The notes: generated by a model from the sequence alone, not told the origin. Positions 25,597 to 35,630 are shown, counted from the stretch's first letter. The stretch: 60,691 nt of DNA from Prevotellaceae bacterium UBA6417 (GCA_002439755.1 DJPH01000054.1:1-60691); one strand, 5' to 3'. Numbers and translations: made by a program.

Positions 25597-26952
25597 ATGT
25601 TTGAGAATCTTAGCGAAAAATTAGAGCGGTCTTTTAAGACCCTGAAAGGCGAGGGTAAGATAACCGAGATAAATGTTGCGGAAACACTGAAAGAGATACG
25701 TCGTGCGTTGTTGGATGCCGATGTCAATTACAAAGTGGCAAAAACTTTTACCGATGAGGTAAAGGAAAAGGCAATGGGGCAGAATGTTCTTACTGCAGTC
25801 AAGCCCGGTCAATTGTTGGTTAAGATTGTACATGACGAGTTGGCCAAGATGATGGGAAGTACAGCTTCCGATTTGATTCTTGAGAATCGCCCGGCAGTGA
25901 TTTTGATGTCGGGTCTGCAAGGTTCCGGTAAGACAACATTTTCCGGCAAATTGGCTTTATGGCAGAAAACAAAGAAAAATCGCAAGCCGTTGCTTGTTGC
26001 CTGCGATGTGTACCGCCCCGCTGCTATTGAACAGCTGAAGGTCGTTGGCGAGACAGTCGGTGTTCCCGTCTATAGCGAGCCTGGAAACATGAATCCGGTT
26101 GAAATAGCCCGTAATGCAATTAAGGAGGCAAAACAAAAAGAATATAATTTGGTAATTATCGATACGGCCGGACGTTTGGCTGTAGATGAAGAAATGATGA
26201 ACGAAATCTCTAATTTGAAGGAAGCTTTGAATCCCGATGAGACTTTGTTTGTTGTTGACTCGATGACCGGTCAAGACGCTGTTAACACAGCCAAGGAATT
26301 CAACAGCAGATTGGATTTTAGCGGCATCGTTCTAACCAAATTGGACGGTGATACAAGAGGCGGTGCGGCACTTTCCATCCGTGCCGTTGTAAATAAGCCT
26401 ATCAAATTTGTGGGAACGGGCGAAAAGATGGATGCGCTTGATGTCTTCCATCCCGAGCGTATGGCCGATCGAATTCTTGGCATGGGCGATATCGTATCGC
26501 TGGTAGAGAGAGCCCAAGAGCAGTATGACGAAGAGGAGGCCCGACGACTCCAGAAAAAGATTGCAAAAAACAAATTCGATTTTAATGATTTTCTCAAGCA
26601 AATCGAGCAGATAAAAAAGATGGGTAATATCAAAGAACTGGCTTCAATGATACCCGGAGTGGGAAAAGCCATCAAGGATATAGAAATAGACGATGATGCT
26701 TTTAAAGGTATAGAGGCTATTATATATTCAATGACACCTTATGAAAGGGCAAATCCGGCATGCATCAATCAAAGCCGGCGTGCCCGTATCGCAGCTGGTT
26801 CCGGTTCAAAGATACAAGATGTAAACCGTCTGTTGAAGCAGTTTGACCAAACCCGGAAGATGATGAAGATGGTAACCGACAATAAGTTTAGCAATATGAT
26901 GCGTGGTATGAAAGGAAAGGCTCCCAATTTGCCTAATCTTTCAAAAGAATGA
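25597..26952 (+). CDS. ffh: Signal recognition particle protein Ffh
   Basis: The SRP54 GTPase that targets membrane proteins co-translationally; 451 residues from ATG 25597. The N domain is followed by the G domain with GLQGSGKTT, DTAGRL and TKLDGD. The C-terminal M domain is methionine-rich (QTRKMMKMV, NMMRGMKG), binding signal sequences and 4.5S RNA. The frame is open back to 25486, but that extension has no family counterpart and would start upstream of the promoter. Confidence 0.97.
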   Translation: MFENLSEKLERSFKTLKGEGKITEINVAETLKEIRRALLDADVNYKVAKTFTDEVKEKAMGQNVLTAVKPGQLLVKIVHDELAKMMGSTASDLILENRPAVILMSGLQGSGKTTFSGKLALWQKTKKNRKPLLVACDVYRPAAIEQLKVVGETVGVPVYSEPGNMNPVEIARNAIKEAKQKEYNLVIIDTAGRLAVDEEMMNEISNLKEALNPDETLFVVDSMTGQDAVNTAKEFNSRLDFSGIVLTKLDGDTRGGAALSIRAVVNKPIKFVGTGEKMDALDVFHPERMADRILGMGDIVSLVERAQEQYDEEEARRLQKKIAKNKFDFNDFLKQIEQIKKMGNIKELASMIPGVGKAIKDIEIDDDAFKGIEAIIYSMTPYERANPACINQSRRARIAAGSGSKIQDVNRLLKQFDQTRKMMKMVTDNKFSNMMRGMKGKAPNLPNLSKE

Positions 26953-27025
26953 CTTGCCAGCGACAGCATAACTGCGAAATAGTTTAACCGGGAAATACCT
27001 CATTGCCCATAAAAACAATATAATA

Positions 27026-27907
27026 ATGATACTAATAGACGGAAAAGCTACAGCAGCGACCATTAAGGCTGAAATAGCGGAGCGAGTAAGAGAACTTGTC
27101 GATGCAGGTAAAAAGCGCCCACATTTGGCTGCTATATTGGTAGGACATGATGGCGGAAGTGAAACCTATGTGGCCAATAAGGTAAAGGCTTGTGAGGTGT
27201 GTGGGTTTAAATCGTCGTTGTTCCGTTATGAAGATACGATAAGTGAAGAAGAACTTTTGGCCAAAGTGCAGGAGTTGAACGAAGATGACGATGTGGATGG
27301 CTTTATAGTGCAGCTCCCTCTGCCGAAGCATATCAGCGAACAAAAAGTGATTGAGGCTATCGATTATCGTAAAGATGTCGATGGATTCCATCCTGTTAAT
27401 GTCGGACGCATGGCTATTGGTTTGCCTTGTTTCATATCCGCAACGCCTAAAGGCATTTTGGAATTGCTGAAACGTTATAACATAGAGACAAGTGGAAAGA
27501 AATGCGTTGTTTTAGGTCGTAGCAATATCGTTGGCAAGCCCATGGCACAACTGATGCTTCAAAAGCAATATGGAGATGCGACAGTCACAGTGTGTCACAG
27601 TCATTCATCCGGTTTAAAAGAAGAGTGCCGCCGGGCAGACATTATTATTGCAGCGATTGGTCATCCCAATTTTGTAACAGCTGATATGGTAAAAGACGGG
27701 GCGTGCATTATTGATGTCGGTACAACGCGCGTTCCGGATTCGTCAAAGAAAAACGGCTTTCGCCTGAATGGCGATGTGAAGTTTGACGAGGTCGCACCTA
27801 AATGCTCTTATATTACGCCTGTTCCCGGTGGCGTAGGCCCAATGACCATTTGCATGCTGATGCAAAATACCCTGTTAGCCGGGGAAAAAGCCATATATCA
27901 GCAGTAG
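27026..27907 (+). CDS. folD: Bifunctional methylenetetrahydrofolate dehydrogenase/cyclohydrolase FolD
   Basis: Interconverts 5,10-methylene-, methenyl- and 10-formyl-tetrahydrofolate. Tyr48 and Lys52 (YVANK) form the catalytic pair. IVQLPLPKH and the C-terminal TPVPGGVGPMT block are standard. At 293 residues it is full length. It lies 73 bases after ffh and is followed by a strong hairpin. Together with glyA and the 5-FTHF cyclo-ligase elsewhere in the window it covers one-carbon metabolism, though the genes are not linked as an operon. Confidence 0.96.
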   Translation: MILIDGKATAATIKAEIAERVRELVDAGKKRPHLAAILVGHDGGSETYVANKVKACEVCGFKSSLFRYEDTISEEELLAKVQELNEDDDVDGFIVQLPLPKHISEQKVIEAIDYRKDVDGFHPVNVGRMAIGLPCFISATPKGILELLKRYNIETSGKKCVVLGRSNIVGKPMAQLMLQKQYGDATVTVCHSHSSGLKEECRRADIIIAAIGHPNFVTADMVKDGACIIDVGTTRVPDSSKKNGFRLNGDVKFDEVAPKCSYITPVPGGVGPMTICMLMQNTLLAGEKAIYQQ

Positions 27908-27979
27908 GACGACAGCCGGCGTATATAAGATGTAGAGATATTCGCAAACTCTCTTTTTGCAACCATCAGAAGCGAAAGG

Positions 27980-28017
27980 AATAAGGGCTTTTCAGACAGA
28001 ACTGAAAGGCCCTTATT
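27980..28017. terminator. Terminator hairpin after folD
   Basis: AATAAGGGCTTTTCAG at 27980-27995 pairs with CTGAAAGGCCCTTATT at 28002-28017 with one mismatch and a 6-base loop. A-rich and T-rich flanks make it usable from either side. Confidence 0.8.
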
Positions 28018-28248
28018 ATCATGATGCAGTAATAGCTGTCAATGCCATATTCGGCATTTTTGACGAATAAATGATGTGTTTTGACGATGCCATTGAAAAT
28101 ATAAAGTCGGAACTTTGCAAACAATTTAGAGCCCGATATCAACGAGCCTATAAAGTCGTTATAAACGAATAGTGCTGAACATAATTAAATAATACATGGA
28201 GGAAGTCTTAATCTATCATAATGCAACGATTAAATGGACTCTTTGAAA
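28018..28248. other. Spacer between folD terminator and efflux operon promoter
   Basis: This is the gene-free part of the 427-base gap between folD and the RND adaptor. It is AT-rich with no coding frame that looks real. No palindrome strong enough to name as an operator was found, although regulators of RND pumps often bind in such positions. Confidence 0.5.
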
Positions 28249-28279
28249 CTTGTGAGGCACTAATTTTACGGTAACTTTG
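28249..28279 (+). promoter_or_regulatory. Promoter of the RND efflux operon
   Basis: CTTG at 28249-28252 and TAACTTTG at 28272-28279 are spaced by 19 bases. The predicted leader before the adaptor gene is about 50 bases. Confidence 0.6.
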
Positions 28280-28334
28280 CAGTGCAGTTACTTCTGTTTA
28301 TGTGTTTTGGGACAATTCATAGCTAAAGAGAAAT

Positions 28335-29564
28335 ATGATAATTAAAGAGAACAACAAGATGAGGGAAACAGTAAAAAAACTATTACCTGTATTTGTGTTG
28401 GCAGTGAGTGCGACCGTAGTTTCTTCTTGCGGAAACAAAGGGGGAGGGCTGCCTCAGTCGAATGAATATCCTGTGATGACGATTCAGGCAGGAAGTGCAG
28501 AAATGAGCAGCTCGTATCCGGCAACCATTCGAGGTAAGCAGGATATTGAGATCAGGCCAAAAATATCGGGCTTTATAACAAAGCTTTGCGTGGATGAAGG
28601 CTCAGTCGTGCATCGCGGTCAAGTGCTGTTTACGATTGATAATGTTCAGTATCGTGCAGCATTGAATCAGGCAAAAGCATCCTTGAATTCTGCAAAATCG
28701 GCTTTGGCTACGGCCGAATTGACATATAATAATAAAGTTGAGTTGCATAAGCAGAATATCATCGGAGATTATGATTTGCAAACAGCTCAAAATAATCTGG
28801 CAACGGCCAAGGCCGCAGTAGCGCAAGCCGAAGCCGCTGTCGTTTCGGCCCGCGATAATTTGTCGTATTGCAACGTTACGAGTCCGAGTAACGGAGTTGT
28901 AGGAAGTATTCCTTATCGTGTGGGTAGTCTGGTCAATTCATCAATGGCAACACCATTGACAGTCGTTTCCAACATAGAAGAGATGTATGTTTATTTTTCC
29001 ATGAACGAGAAACAGATTATGGAATTATCGCGCGAAATGGAAGGCAAAAAACTTACAGAGGCTTTTCCTGAAGTCCAATTGCAGTTGGCTGACGGCTCAA
29101 TATATGCTCATCCCGGACATGTTTCCACTATCAGTGGCGTGATTGATGAAAAGACCGGCTCGGTGAGCGTCCGTGCCGATTTTGCCAATCCTGAACACTT
29201 GCTCCGTTCTGGCGGTCAAGGTGCAATTGTAATTAAGCATAAAGCTGATGCTGCAATTATTATACCTCAAAGTGCAACTTCGGAAGTGCAAGACAAGGTG
29301 TTTGTTTATGTGGTAGGTAAAGATAACAAGGTAAAATATACTTCAATAGAAGTGGAATCTCAGAATGACGGACAGAATTATATTGTTACCAAAGGGCTGA
29401 GTGTCGGTGATCGTTTAGTAACGAAGGGTATAACAAAACTGACGGATGGCGCTGAAATAAAACCTATCACGGAAGCTCAGTATGAAAAGAATATTGCCGA
29501 TGCTCAAAAACTTGGTTCGATACAAGGCAATTATAAAGAGATGAAAAAAGCTTTTGGCAAGTAG
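28335..29564 (+). CDS. RND efflux pump periplasmic adaptor (AcrA-like lipoprotein)
   Basis: The membrane-fusion subunit linking inner-membrane pump and outer-membrane channel. The protein has a lipobox ending VVSSC, then a lipoyl half-motif, an alpha-helical hairpin rich in Ala/Gln (about residues 105-175), a beta-barrel and a membrane-proximal domain. ATG 28335 gives 409 residues; an in-frame ATG at 28359 (MRETVKK) puts the signal peptide nearer the N-terminus and is an equally good start. It leads a three-gene efflux operon. Confidence 0.93.
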   Translation: MIIKENNKMRETVKKLLPVFVLAVSATVVSSCGNKGGGLPQSNEYPVMTIQAGSAEMSSSYPATIRGKQDIEIRPKISGFITKLCVDEGSVVHRGQVLFTIDNVQYRAALNQAKASLNSAKSALATAELTYNNKVELHKQNIIGDYDLQTAQNNLATAKAAVAQAEAAVVSARDNLSYCNVTSPSNGVVGSIPYRVGSLVNSSMATPLTVVSNIEEMYVYFSMNEKQIMELSREMEGKKLTEAFPEVQLQLADGSIYAHPGHVSTISGVIDEKTGSVSVRADFANPEHLLRSGGQGAIVIKHKADAAIIIPQSATSEVQDKVFVYVVGKDNKVKYTSIEVESQNDGQNYIVTKGLSVGDRLVTKGITKLTDGAEIKPITEAQYEKNIADAQKLGSIQGNYKEMKKAFGK

Positions 29565-29639
29565 TTCTTTCTTTTCAAGCAGAAGCTTGTTTGCCCGTGG
29601 GGCAAGTAAGTTTTGAGTGTAACTTAAATAATAGAATAT

Positions 29640-32600
29640 ATGACATTTACAAACTTTATAAAGCGCCCGGTACTCTCGACGGTCATATCTATCTTGATTG
29701 TGATCTTGGGTTTTATCGGTTTGGTTACATTGCCAATTGAGCAGTATCCGAATATTGCGCCACCAACGATATCTGTGCGTACAACCTATACAGGTGCTGA
29801 CGCCCGCACAGTGGAGAATTCTGTGTTGGCTCCATTGGAGGAAAGTATAAACGGTGTGGAAGGCATGACATACATGACTTCGTCTGCCGATAATTCCGGC
29901 TCTGCGAGTATAACAGTATTCTTTAAGCAAGATATAAATCCAGATATGGCTGCGGTGAATGTACAAAACCGCGTGCAACAGGCGCAGTCGTTGCTTCCTG
30001 CCGAAGTAACGCGTGTGGGTGTTACCGTAACCAAACGCCAATCTTCGCAAGTGATAATGTTCTCGCTGACTTCGAGCGATGGACGCTATGATGATGAATT
30101 CCTGACCAACTATGCAAAGATAAATGTAATACCCGCTTTGCAGCGTGTTCAGGGTGTAGGTGATGTGAATAGTCCAGGTATGAAGACCTATTCAATGCGA
30201 ATATGGCTCAAACCGGAAGTGATGAAACAATATGGCTTAATGCCTTCTGACATTTCGGCAGCTCTTGGCGAGCAGAATATAGAGGCCGCTCCAGGTTCTT
30301 TTGGAGAACAAAGCAAAGATGTGGCCTACCAATATACGATGCGCTACAAGGGACGCCTGAAGACAGCAGAAGAGTTTGGTAACATTATTTTGACCAGCAC
30401 AACCACAGGACAAACCTTAAAGCTGAAAGATGTTGCGCAGATTGAATTGGGAGGATTGGAATATTCAGTGTCCATGCGGAATAATAACCAACCTTCAGTC
30501 ATGGCAATGGTTCAGCAGATTGCAGGTTCAAATGCCAATGAGATTGCAAAAGGTTGCAAGGCTGTTATTGAAGAACAGGCCAAGAACTTTCCTCCCGGTG
30601 TAGAATGCAAAATTGAATATGATGTTACAGACTTTTTGTATGCAAGTATTGAAGAAGTTGTCAAGACTTTGATAATTACATTGATTCTTGTATTCTTTGT
30701 TGTATATGTCTTTTTGCAGGATATGCGGTCAACAATGATTCCGTTGATAGCTGTTCCAGTTTCATTGTTGGGTACTTTCTTCTTCTTGAAGGTGTTTGGC
30801 TTCTCCATTAACTTGCTAACATTGTCAGCTTTGCTTTTGGCAATTGCCATTGTGGTCGACGATGCCATAGTTGTAGTAGAGGCCGTTCATGCCAAACTTG
30901 ATCAAGGATACAAGAGTGCGCTTACTGCCTCTATCGATGCCATGAACGAGATATCGGGTGCCATTATCTCTATAACATTGGTGATGGCTTCTGTGTTTAT
31001 TCCTGTATCTTTCATTGGAGGAACATCAGGAACATTCTATAAGGAGTTCGGTGTAACAATGGCTGTATCAATATTTATCTCAGCCCTGAATGCACTTACC
31101 CTCTCGCCTGCGCTATGTGCCATATTCCTGAAGCCGCGGAATGAGGACGGTACGGAACGTAAAATGAGTCGAGTTGACCGCTTCCATGCAGCATTTAATG
31201 TGGCGTTCGAGAAAACTGTTGTAAAGTACAAGAACAGTGTTGAAAAGTGTATCAAACGTCCTGTTCTTATTGCTCTTTCGGTTGTTGTAGGCATTGTGGT
31301 CCTGGTCGTAACGATGGCAACAACAAAGACCGGATTGGTTCCTGACGAAGATACCGGAACGTTGTTCTGCACTATTTCAATGCCACCGGCAACCAGCCAA
31401 GCCCGTACTCAGCAAGTTATTGACCAAGTGGATTCCATGTTAGCTGCCAATCCGGCTATCATGACTCGTGAGCAGTTGGTTGGTTACAACTTTTTGGCAG
31501 GTCAGGGCTCTGACCAGGCAACGTTCATTATCAAATTGAAGCCGTTTAGTGAACGTAACATGGGACAAAGTGCAAAAGCTGTTTTGGGAATGATTTATTT
31601 ACAGACTTCCAAAATAAAAGACGCACAGATATTAGCGTTTGCTCCTCCTATGATTTCAGGTTTCTCGGCAACCAATGCCTTGACACTTTCTATGCAGGAT
31701 AAGACAGGTGGAGATTTGAACAAGTTCTTCAAAGTAACCAAGGATTTCTTGGCAGAACTGAATAAACGCCCTGAAATACAGACGGCCATGACTTCCTACA
31801 ATCCTAATTACCCCCAATATATGATTGATGTCGATGTGGCAAAGTGCAAGCAGGCCGGCATCGCTCCTTCGACTGTGCTTACTACTTTGCAAGGTTATTA
31901 TGGTGGGTTGTATGCATCAAACTTCAATTCATATGGCAAGTTATATCGTGTCATGATACAGGGAGATGTGGCAAGTCGTATGCGTCCTGAAGGATTGAAC
32001 AATATATATGTACGCACGTCGTCAGGCATGGCTCCGGTTAATGAGTTCTGTACATTGCACCGTGTATACGGCCCTTCCAATATCAATCGCTTTAACTTGT
32101 TTACAAGTATCAGTTTGAACGTTACGCCTAATACCGGTTATGCTTCGGGTGATGCCATTAAGGCTATTGCAGAAGTGGCGAAAACATCTCTGCCGGCCGG
32201 ATATGGTTATGAGTATTCGGGTCTTACTCGTGAGGAACAACAGGCAAGTAATACGACGGCTTTGATTTTTATCCTTTGTATAGTCTTTGTATATCTGATT
32301 TTAAGTGCGCAGTACGAAAGCTATCTGTTGCCTTTCTCAGTTATTCTTTCTATACCTTTCGGATTGGCCGGAGCATTCTTGTTTACTCAGCTTTTCGGAC
32401 ACAGCAATGACATTTACATGCAAATTTCGTTGATTATGTTGATTGGTCTGTTGGCCAAAAATGCTATTTTGATTGTTCAATTTGCCTTGGAACGCCGTCA
32501 AACAGGTATGGCCATTAAGTATAGCGCTATATTGGGAGCCGGTGCCCGTCTGCGTCCTATTCTTATGACTTCACTTGCAATGGTTATTGGTTTGCTGCCT

Positions 32601-32855
32601 ATGATGTTTGCCATGGGTGTCGGTGCCAACGGTAACCGGACCTTAGGTGCAGCTGCCGTAGGTGGCATGCTGGTAGGTATGATATGTCAGATATTCGTTG
32701 TTCCGGCCTTGTTCGTGTTCTTCCAGTACTTGCAGGAAAAGATCAAGCCCTTGAAATTCGTAGGCCTTATTACCGGTGATAATGATAGTGAATTGAAGCA
32801 ATACACTTGTCCTATTGATGTGAAATCCTTAAGCGACAAAACAGAGAAAAAATGA
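29640..32855 (+). CDS. RND (HAE1-type) efflux transporter, AcrB-like
   Basis: The proton-driven pump subunit, 1071 residues with twelve membrane helices and two large periplasmic loops. The proton-relay residues fall at Asp407 and Asp408 (VVDDAIVV) and Lys940 (LLAKNAIL), the same numbers as in E. coli AcrB. The FFQDINPDMA region and the terminal helices are typical of the hydrophobic and amphiphilic efflux class. The substrate is not predictable. It follows the adaptor by 75 bases, where a small TTGCCC-GTG-GGGCAA hairpin (29591-29605) may process or attenuate the transcript. Confidence 0.96.
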   Translation: MTFTNFIKRPVLSTVISILIVILGFIGLVTLPIEQYPNIAPPTISVRTTYTGADARTVENSVLAPLEESINGVEGMTYMTSSADNSGSASITVFFKQDINPDMAAVNVQNRVQQAQSLLPAEVTRVGVTVTKRQSSQVIMFSLTSSDGRYDDEFLTNYAKINVIPALQRVQGVGDVNSPGMKTYSMRIWLKPEVMKQYGLMPSDISAALGEQNIEAAPGSFGEQSKDVAYQYTMRYKGRLKTAEEFGNIILTSTTTGQTLKLKDVAQIELGGLEYSVSMRNNNQPSVMAMVQQIAGSNANEIAKGCKAVIEEQAKNFPPGVECKIEYDVTDFLYASIEEVVKTLIITLILVFFVVYVFLQDMRSTMIPLIAVPVSLLGTFFFLKVFGFSINLLTLSALLLAIAIVVDDAIVVVEAVHAKLDQGYKSALTASIDAMNEISGAIISITLVMASVFIPVSFIGGTSGTFYKEFGVTMAVSIFISALNALTLSPALCAIFLKPRNEDGTERKMSRVDRFHAAFNVAFEKTVVKYKNSVEKCIKRPVLIALSVVVGIVVLVVTMATTKTGLVPDEDTGTLFCTISMPPATSQARTQQVIDQVDSMLAANPAIMTREQLVGYNFLAGQGSDQATFIIKLKPFSERNMGQSAKAVLGMIYLQTSKIKDAQILAFAPPMISGFSATNALTLSMQDKTGGDLNKFFKVTKDFLAELNKRPEIQTAMTSYNPNYPQYMIDVDVAKCKQAGIAPSTVLTTLQGYYGGLYASNFNSYGKLYRVMIQGDVASRMRPEGLNNIYVRTSSGMAPVNEFCTLHRVYGPSNINRFNLFTSISLNVTPNTGYASGDAIKAIAEVAKTSLPAGYGYEYSGLTREEQQASNTTALIFILCIVFVYLILSAQYESYLLPFSVILSIPFGLAGAFLFTQLFGHSNDIYMQISLIMLIGLLAKNAILIVQFALERRQTGMAIKYSAILGAGARLRPILMTSLAMVIGLLPMMFAMGVGANGNRTLGAAAVGGMLVGMICQIFVVPALFVFFQYLQEKIKPLKFVGLITGDNDSELKQYTCPIDVKSLSDKTEKK

Positions 32856-34237
32856 AGAAAACAATATATCCAATGCTCTTCTGCTTAGTTTTCTTAGGTA
32901 GTTGCGGCATATATAACAAATACGAACGTCCAGAAGTGAAGACCGACGGATTGTTTCGTGATACAGCAGATTTGAACCGTAGCTTGGCTTCTACCGATAC
33001 TTTTTCGTTAGGAAGTATTCCTTGGCGTCAGGTCTTTACGGATGCCAAGTTGCAACAGCTGATAGATTCCGGTTTGAAGAACAATACTGATTTGCGCACT
33101 GCGGCTCTGTCTATAAAGCAGTCAAAGGCAATGCTTGAGGTTGCAAAGCTGGCTTTTGTCCCGTCTTTTACCTTTTCCCCATCTGCATCGGTCTCTTCTT
33201 GGGATAAAGGCAAGGCCACGCAGACTTACTCACTGCCAATTGAGGCCGGTTGGACTGTTGATTTGTTTGGCTCTTTACTTAGTGTCAAGCGTGCCCAGCA
33301 GGCTGTGTTGCTTCAAAGCGAAGACTACCGGCGAGCTGTCCAATCGGGTTTAGTTGCCAATATTGCAAATTGCTATTATACGTTGCTCATGCTTGACAAG
33401 CAGCTGGAGATTACCAAGAACTCCGAACAGCTGACCAAGCGCACTTATGAGATGATGGTACAGCAAAAGAAGTTTGCCGGAGTTGATGAATCTGCCGTGC
33501 AGTCAGCCAAAGCGAACTATTATTCTGTATTAGCCAGCATTCCTGAATTGGAACGTCAAATACGTGAAACCGAGAATTCCCTGTCATTGCTCCTTTGTGA
33601 GGCTCCGACACATATCGAGCGCAGCAGCTTGGATGTGCAGTCGTTGCCCGAAAAACTGAGTGTGGGTGTCGGGGTACAGCTTTTGGCTAATCGTCCGGAT
33701 GTGCATGCTGCCGAAATGAATTTGGCAAAATGCTTTTATAATGTGTCGCAGGCTCGTTCGGCTTTCTATCCGAATATTACAATCAGTGGTTCTGCTGCTT
33801 GGACAAACAGCGGTGGTGGGGGAATTGTCAATCCCGGCAAGTTGCTGGCTTCGGCTGTAGGTCGTTTGGTGCAGCCTATATTTAAGAATGGTCAGCTCAT
33901 AGCTCAGCTGAAAGTGGCAAAAGCACAGCAGGAATCGGCCTATCTCGCATGGCAGCAATCTGTTCTTAGTGCGGGGAGCGAGGTGAGCAACGCTTTGTCT
34001 CTTTATAACTCTTCGCAGAAACGCAGTGAGCTGCAGAAGGTGCAAATAGAAAGTCTGCAGCGTAATGTGGAAGTGGTTGAAAAGCTTTTCAAGGCCAACA
34101 GCAACTATAATTACTTGAATGTCATTAATGCCCAGCAGTCGTTGCTGCAGGCTCAATTGTCCAAGATTGCTGATGACTTCAAGAAGATGCAGGCTGTTGT
34201 GAATCTTTATTATGCTTTGGGCGGCGGTTCCAAGTAA
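32852..34237 (+). CDS. RND efflux outer-membrane factor (OprM/TolC-like lipoprotein)
   Basis: The outer-membrane channel of the tripartite pump, 461 residues. The signal peptide has a lipobox ending LGSC (Cys18). The long Ala/Gln/Leu-rich helices and the duplicated architecture with LANRPDVHAAEMNL are characteristic of the NodT/OprM family. Its ATG overlaps the pump gene stop by four bases. Confidence 0.94.
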   Translation: MKKTIYPMLFCLVFLGSCGIYNKYERPEVKTDGLFRDTADLNRSLASTDTFSLGSIPWRQVFTDAKLQQLIDSGLKNNTDLRTAALSIKQSKAMLEVAKLAFVPSFTFSPSASVSSWDKGKATQTYSLPIEAGWTVDLFGSLLSVKRAQQAVLLQSEDYRRAVQSGLVANIANCYYTLLMLDKQLEITKNSEQLTKRTYEMMVQQKKFAGVDESAVQSAKANYYSVLASIPELERQIRETENSLSLLLCEAPTHIERSSLDVQSLPEKLSVGVGVQLLANRPDVHAAEMNLAKCFYNVSQARSAFYPNITISGSAAWTNSGGGGIVNPGKLLASAVGRLVQPIFKNGQLIAQLKVAKAQQESAYLAWQQSVLSAGSEVSNALSLYNSSQKRSELQKVQIESLQRNVEVVEKLFKANSNYNYLNVINAQQSLLQAQLSKIADDFKKMQAVVNLYYALGGGSK

Positions 34238-34263
34238 AACAATGAAAACAAGACAATTTAATC

Positions 34264-35061
34264 ATGGCAAAAAATATTCATCCTCAGGCATTCGTTGATG
34301 CTGCGGCAAAAATAGGCGACAACGTTACCATTATGCCGTTTGCATATATTGAAGGTGATGTGGTCATTGGTGACGGATGTACCATTTATCCCTATGTCAG
34401 TATTATGAACGGAACGCGAATGGGCAAGAACAATACCATTTACCAAGGTACAGTGCTTGCTGCTGTTCCGCAGGACTTTGACTTTACAGGTGAAGAGTCT
34501 GAATTGCTCATAGGCGACAACAATGTTATTCGTGAAAACGTAGTTGTAAATCGTGCCACGCATGCCGGCGACAAGACTGTCATTGGCAATAATAACTTTA
34601 TTATGGAAGGAGTTCACATTTCTCATGATACCTGCATCTACAATTATGCGGTAATCGGCTATGGAACCAAGATTGCCGGATGTTGCAAGATACAGGATCA
34701 TGCCATTTTGAGCAGCAATGTGATCGCCAATCCCGGTGTGCGCGTAGGGCGTTGCGCAATGGTTCAGAGCGGTTGTCGTTTCAGTCTTGATGTGCCGCCT
34801 TATATTGTTGCCCAGCACAATCCGATTGAATATGGAGGTGTCAACAGTACTATCCTGACCAATGCCGGCATTGATATAAAGATTCAGAACCATATAGCCA
34901 ATGCCTACCGTTTGGTTTTCCATGGTAAAACCAGTCTGGAAGATGGTATCAAGCAGATAGAGGAGCAGGTTCCGCCAAGTGCTGAGATTGATAATATCAT
35001 CAAGTTCTTGAAAACAACTGAAATCGGAGTTATCAGTAAGAGTGACTTTTCCGACGAATAA
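34264..35061 (+). CDS. LpxA-like acyl-ACP--UDP-sugar O-acyltransferase, divergent
   Basis: A 265-residue left-handed beta-helix protein of hexapeptide repeats with an LpxA-type C-terminal helical domain (DVPPYIVAQHNP, ANAYRLVFHG). LpxA adds the 3-hydroxyacyl chain to UDP-GlcNAc at the start of lipid A synthesis. Aligned by eye to E. coli LpxA, the catalytic His125 is kept (HISHD). His144 and His160 appear as Cys and Asn (AGCCKI and VIANPG). It therefore looks like a second, divergent paralogue rather than the housekeeping copy, which in Bacteroidetes usually sits with lpxD and lpxC. It is the last gene of the efflux operon, 26 bases after the channel gene. Confidence 0.75.
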   Translation: MAKNIHPQAFVDAAAKIGDNVTIMPFAYIEGDVVIGDGCTIYPYVSIMNGTRMGKNNTIYQGTVLAAVPQDFDFTGEESELLIGDNNVIRENVVVNRATHAGDKTVIGNNNFIMEGVHISHDTCIYNYAVIGYGTKIAGCCKIQDHAILSSNVIANPGVRVGRCAMVQSGCRFSLDVPPYIVAQHNPIEYGGVNSTILTNAGIDIKIQNHIANAYRLVFHGKTSLEDGIKQIEEQVPPSAEIDNIIKFLKTTEIGVISKSDFSDE

Positions 35062-35098
35062 CAGATGTTTGTTGATAGTTTTCATATTCTTATTGCGA

Positions 35099-35131
35099 GG
35101 GTGCCTCATTTAGGGGCATCCTTCTTTTTTT
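35099..35131 (+). terminator. Terminator of the efflux/LpxA-like operon
   Basis: GGGTGCC at 35099-35105 pairs with GGCATCC at 35115-35121 (one wobble), followed by TTCTTTTTTT. Confidence 0.8.
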
Positions 35132-35173
35132 GATTTGTTGCAAATCCGTGTTGGCTTGCTCTTTCATGACGAG

Positions 35174-35626
35174 TCAAGAAAGTTCTTCATAGCAGGGGAT
35201 TTCGGGCAGGAAGTCGTACTTGCGGTGTTCGTAGTCAACGAGGCAGCAGAAGTGGCGCAATCCGTTGCTTACGATGAGATATCTGACGTGCATGGCTTGG
35301 TTGTATGCACAGATTTGTGAAAACACTGCTTGCGAAATCCTTACCGACGGCGATTTGAATTCGAGTATCATGCGCGGCAGGTTGTCGCGTCCGAAAAGCA
35401 CGCAGTCGCAGCGGCGGGCCATGCCGTTTATATTGAGCGATATTTCGCTGCCCATCAAGGCTGCCGGATAGTTCTTGTGTTCGGTCAGGTAGTGAATGAA
35501 GTGCTGGCGTACCCATTCTTCCGGTGTCAGTTCGACAAAACGTTTGCGAAGGATGTCGAAAATCTGCAGATGTCCTTCCGTTTCGATGATATTTGTGTTG
35601 AAGGGGGGCAAGTTTATCTGAAACAT
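35174..35626 (-). CDS. Small HsdR-N/PD-(D/E)XK nuclease-fold protein
   Basis: A 150-residue protein that resembles the N-terminal nuclease domain of type I restriction HsdR subunits, but stands alone. The possible PD-(D/E)XK core is RRCDCVLF (Asp) followed by MILEFKSP (Glu-x-Lys), then SQICAYNQAMHVRYLIVSNG. There is no helicase, specificity or methylase gene nearby. Such short proteins are common next to holA in Bacteroidetes, so this is probably a housekeeping family of unknown function. I take ATG 35626 (MFQINLPPF) rather than the TTG at 35641, because it has the family-typical start. Confidence 0.75.
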   Translation of the reverse strand: MFQINLPPFNTNIIETEGHLQIFDILRKRFVELTPEEWVRQHFIHYLTEHKNYPAALMGSEISLNINGMARRCDCVLFGRDNLPRMILEFKSPSVRISQAVFSQICAYNQAMHVRYLIVSNGLRHFCCLVDYEHRKYDFLPEIPCYEELS

Positions 35627-35630
35627 TTGG

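Noticed and set aside
35174..35626. Remnant of a type I restriction-modification system
   Set aside because: No hsdM, hsdS or helicase part is present, and the short protein next to amn and holA looks like a conserved single-domain family, not a degraded hsdR.
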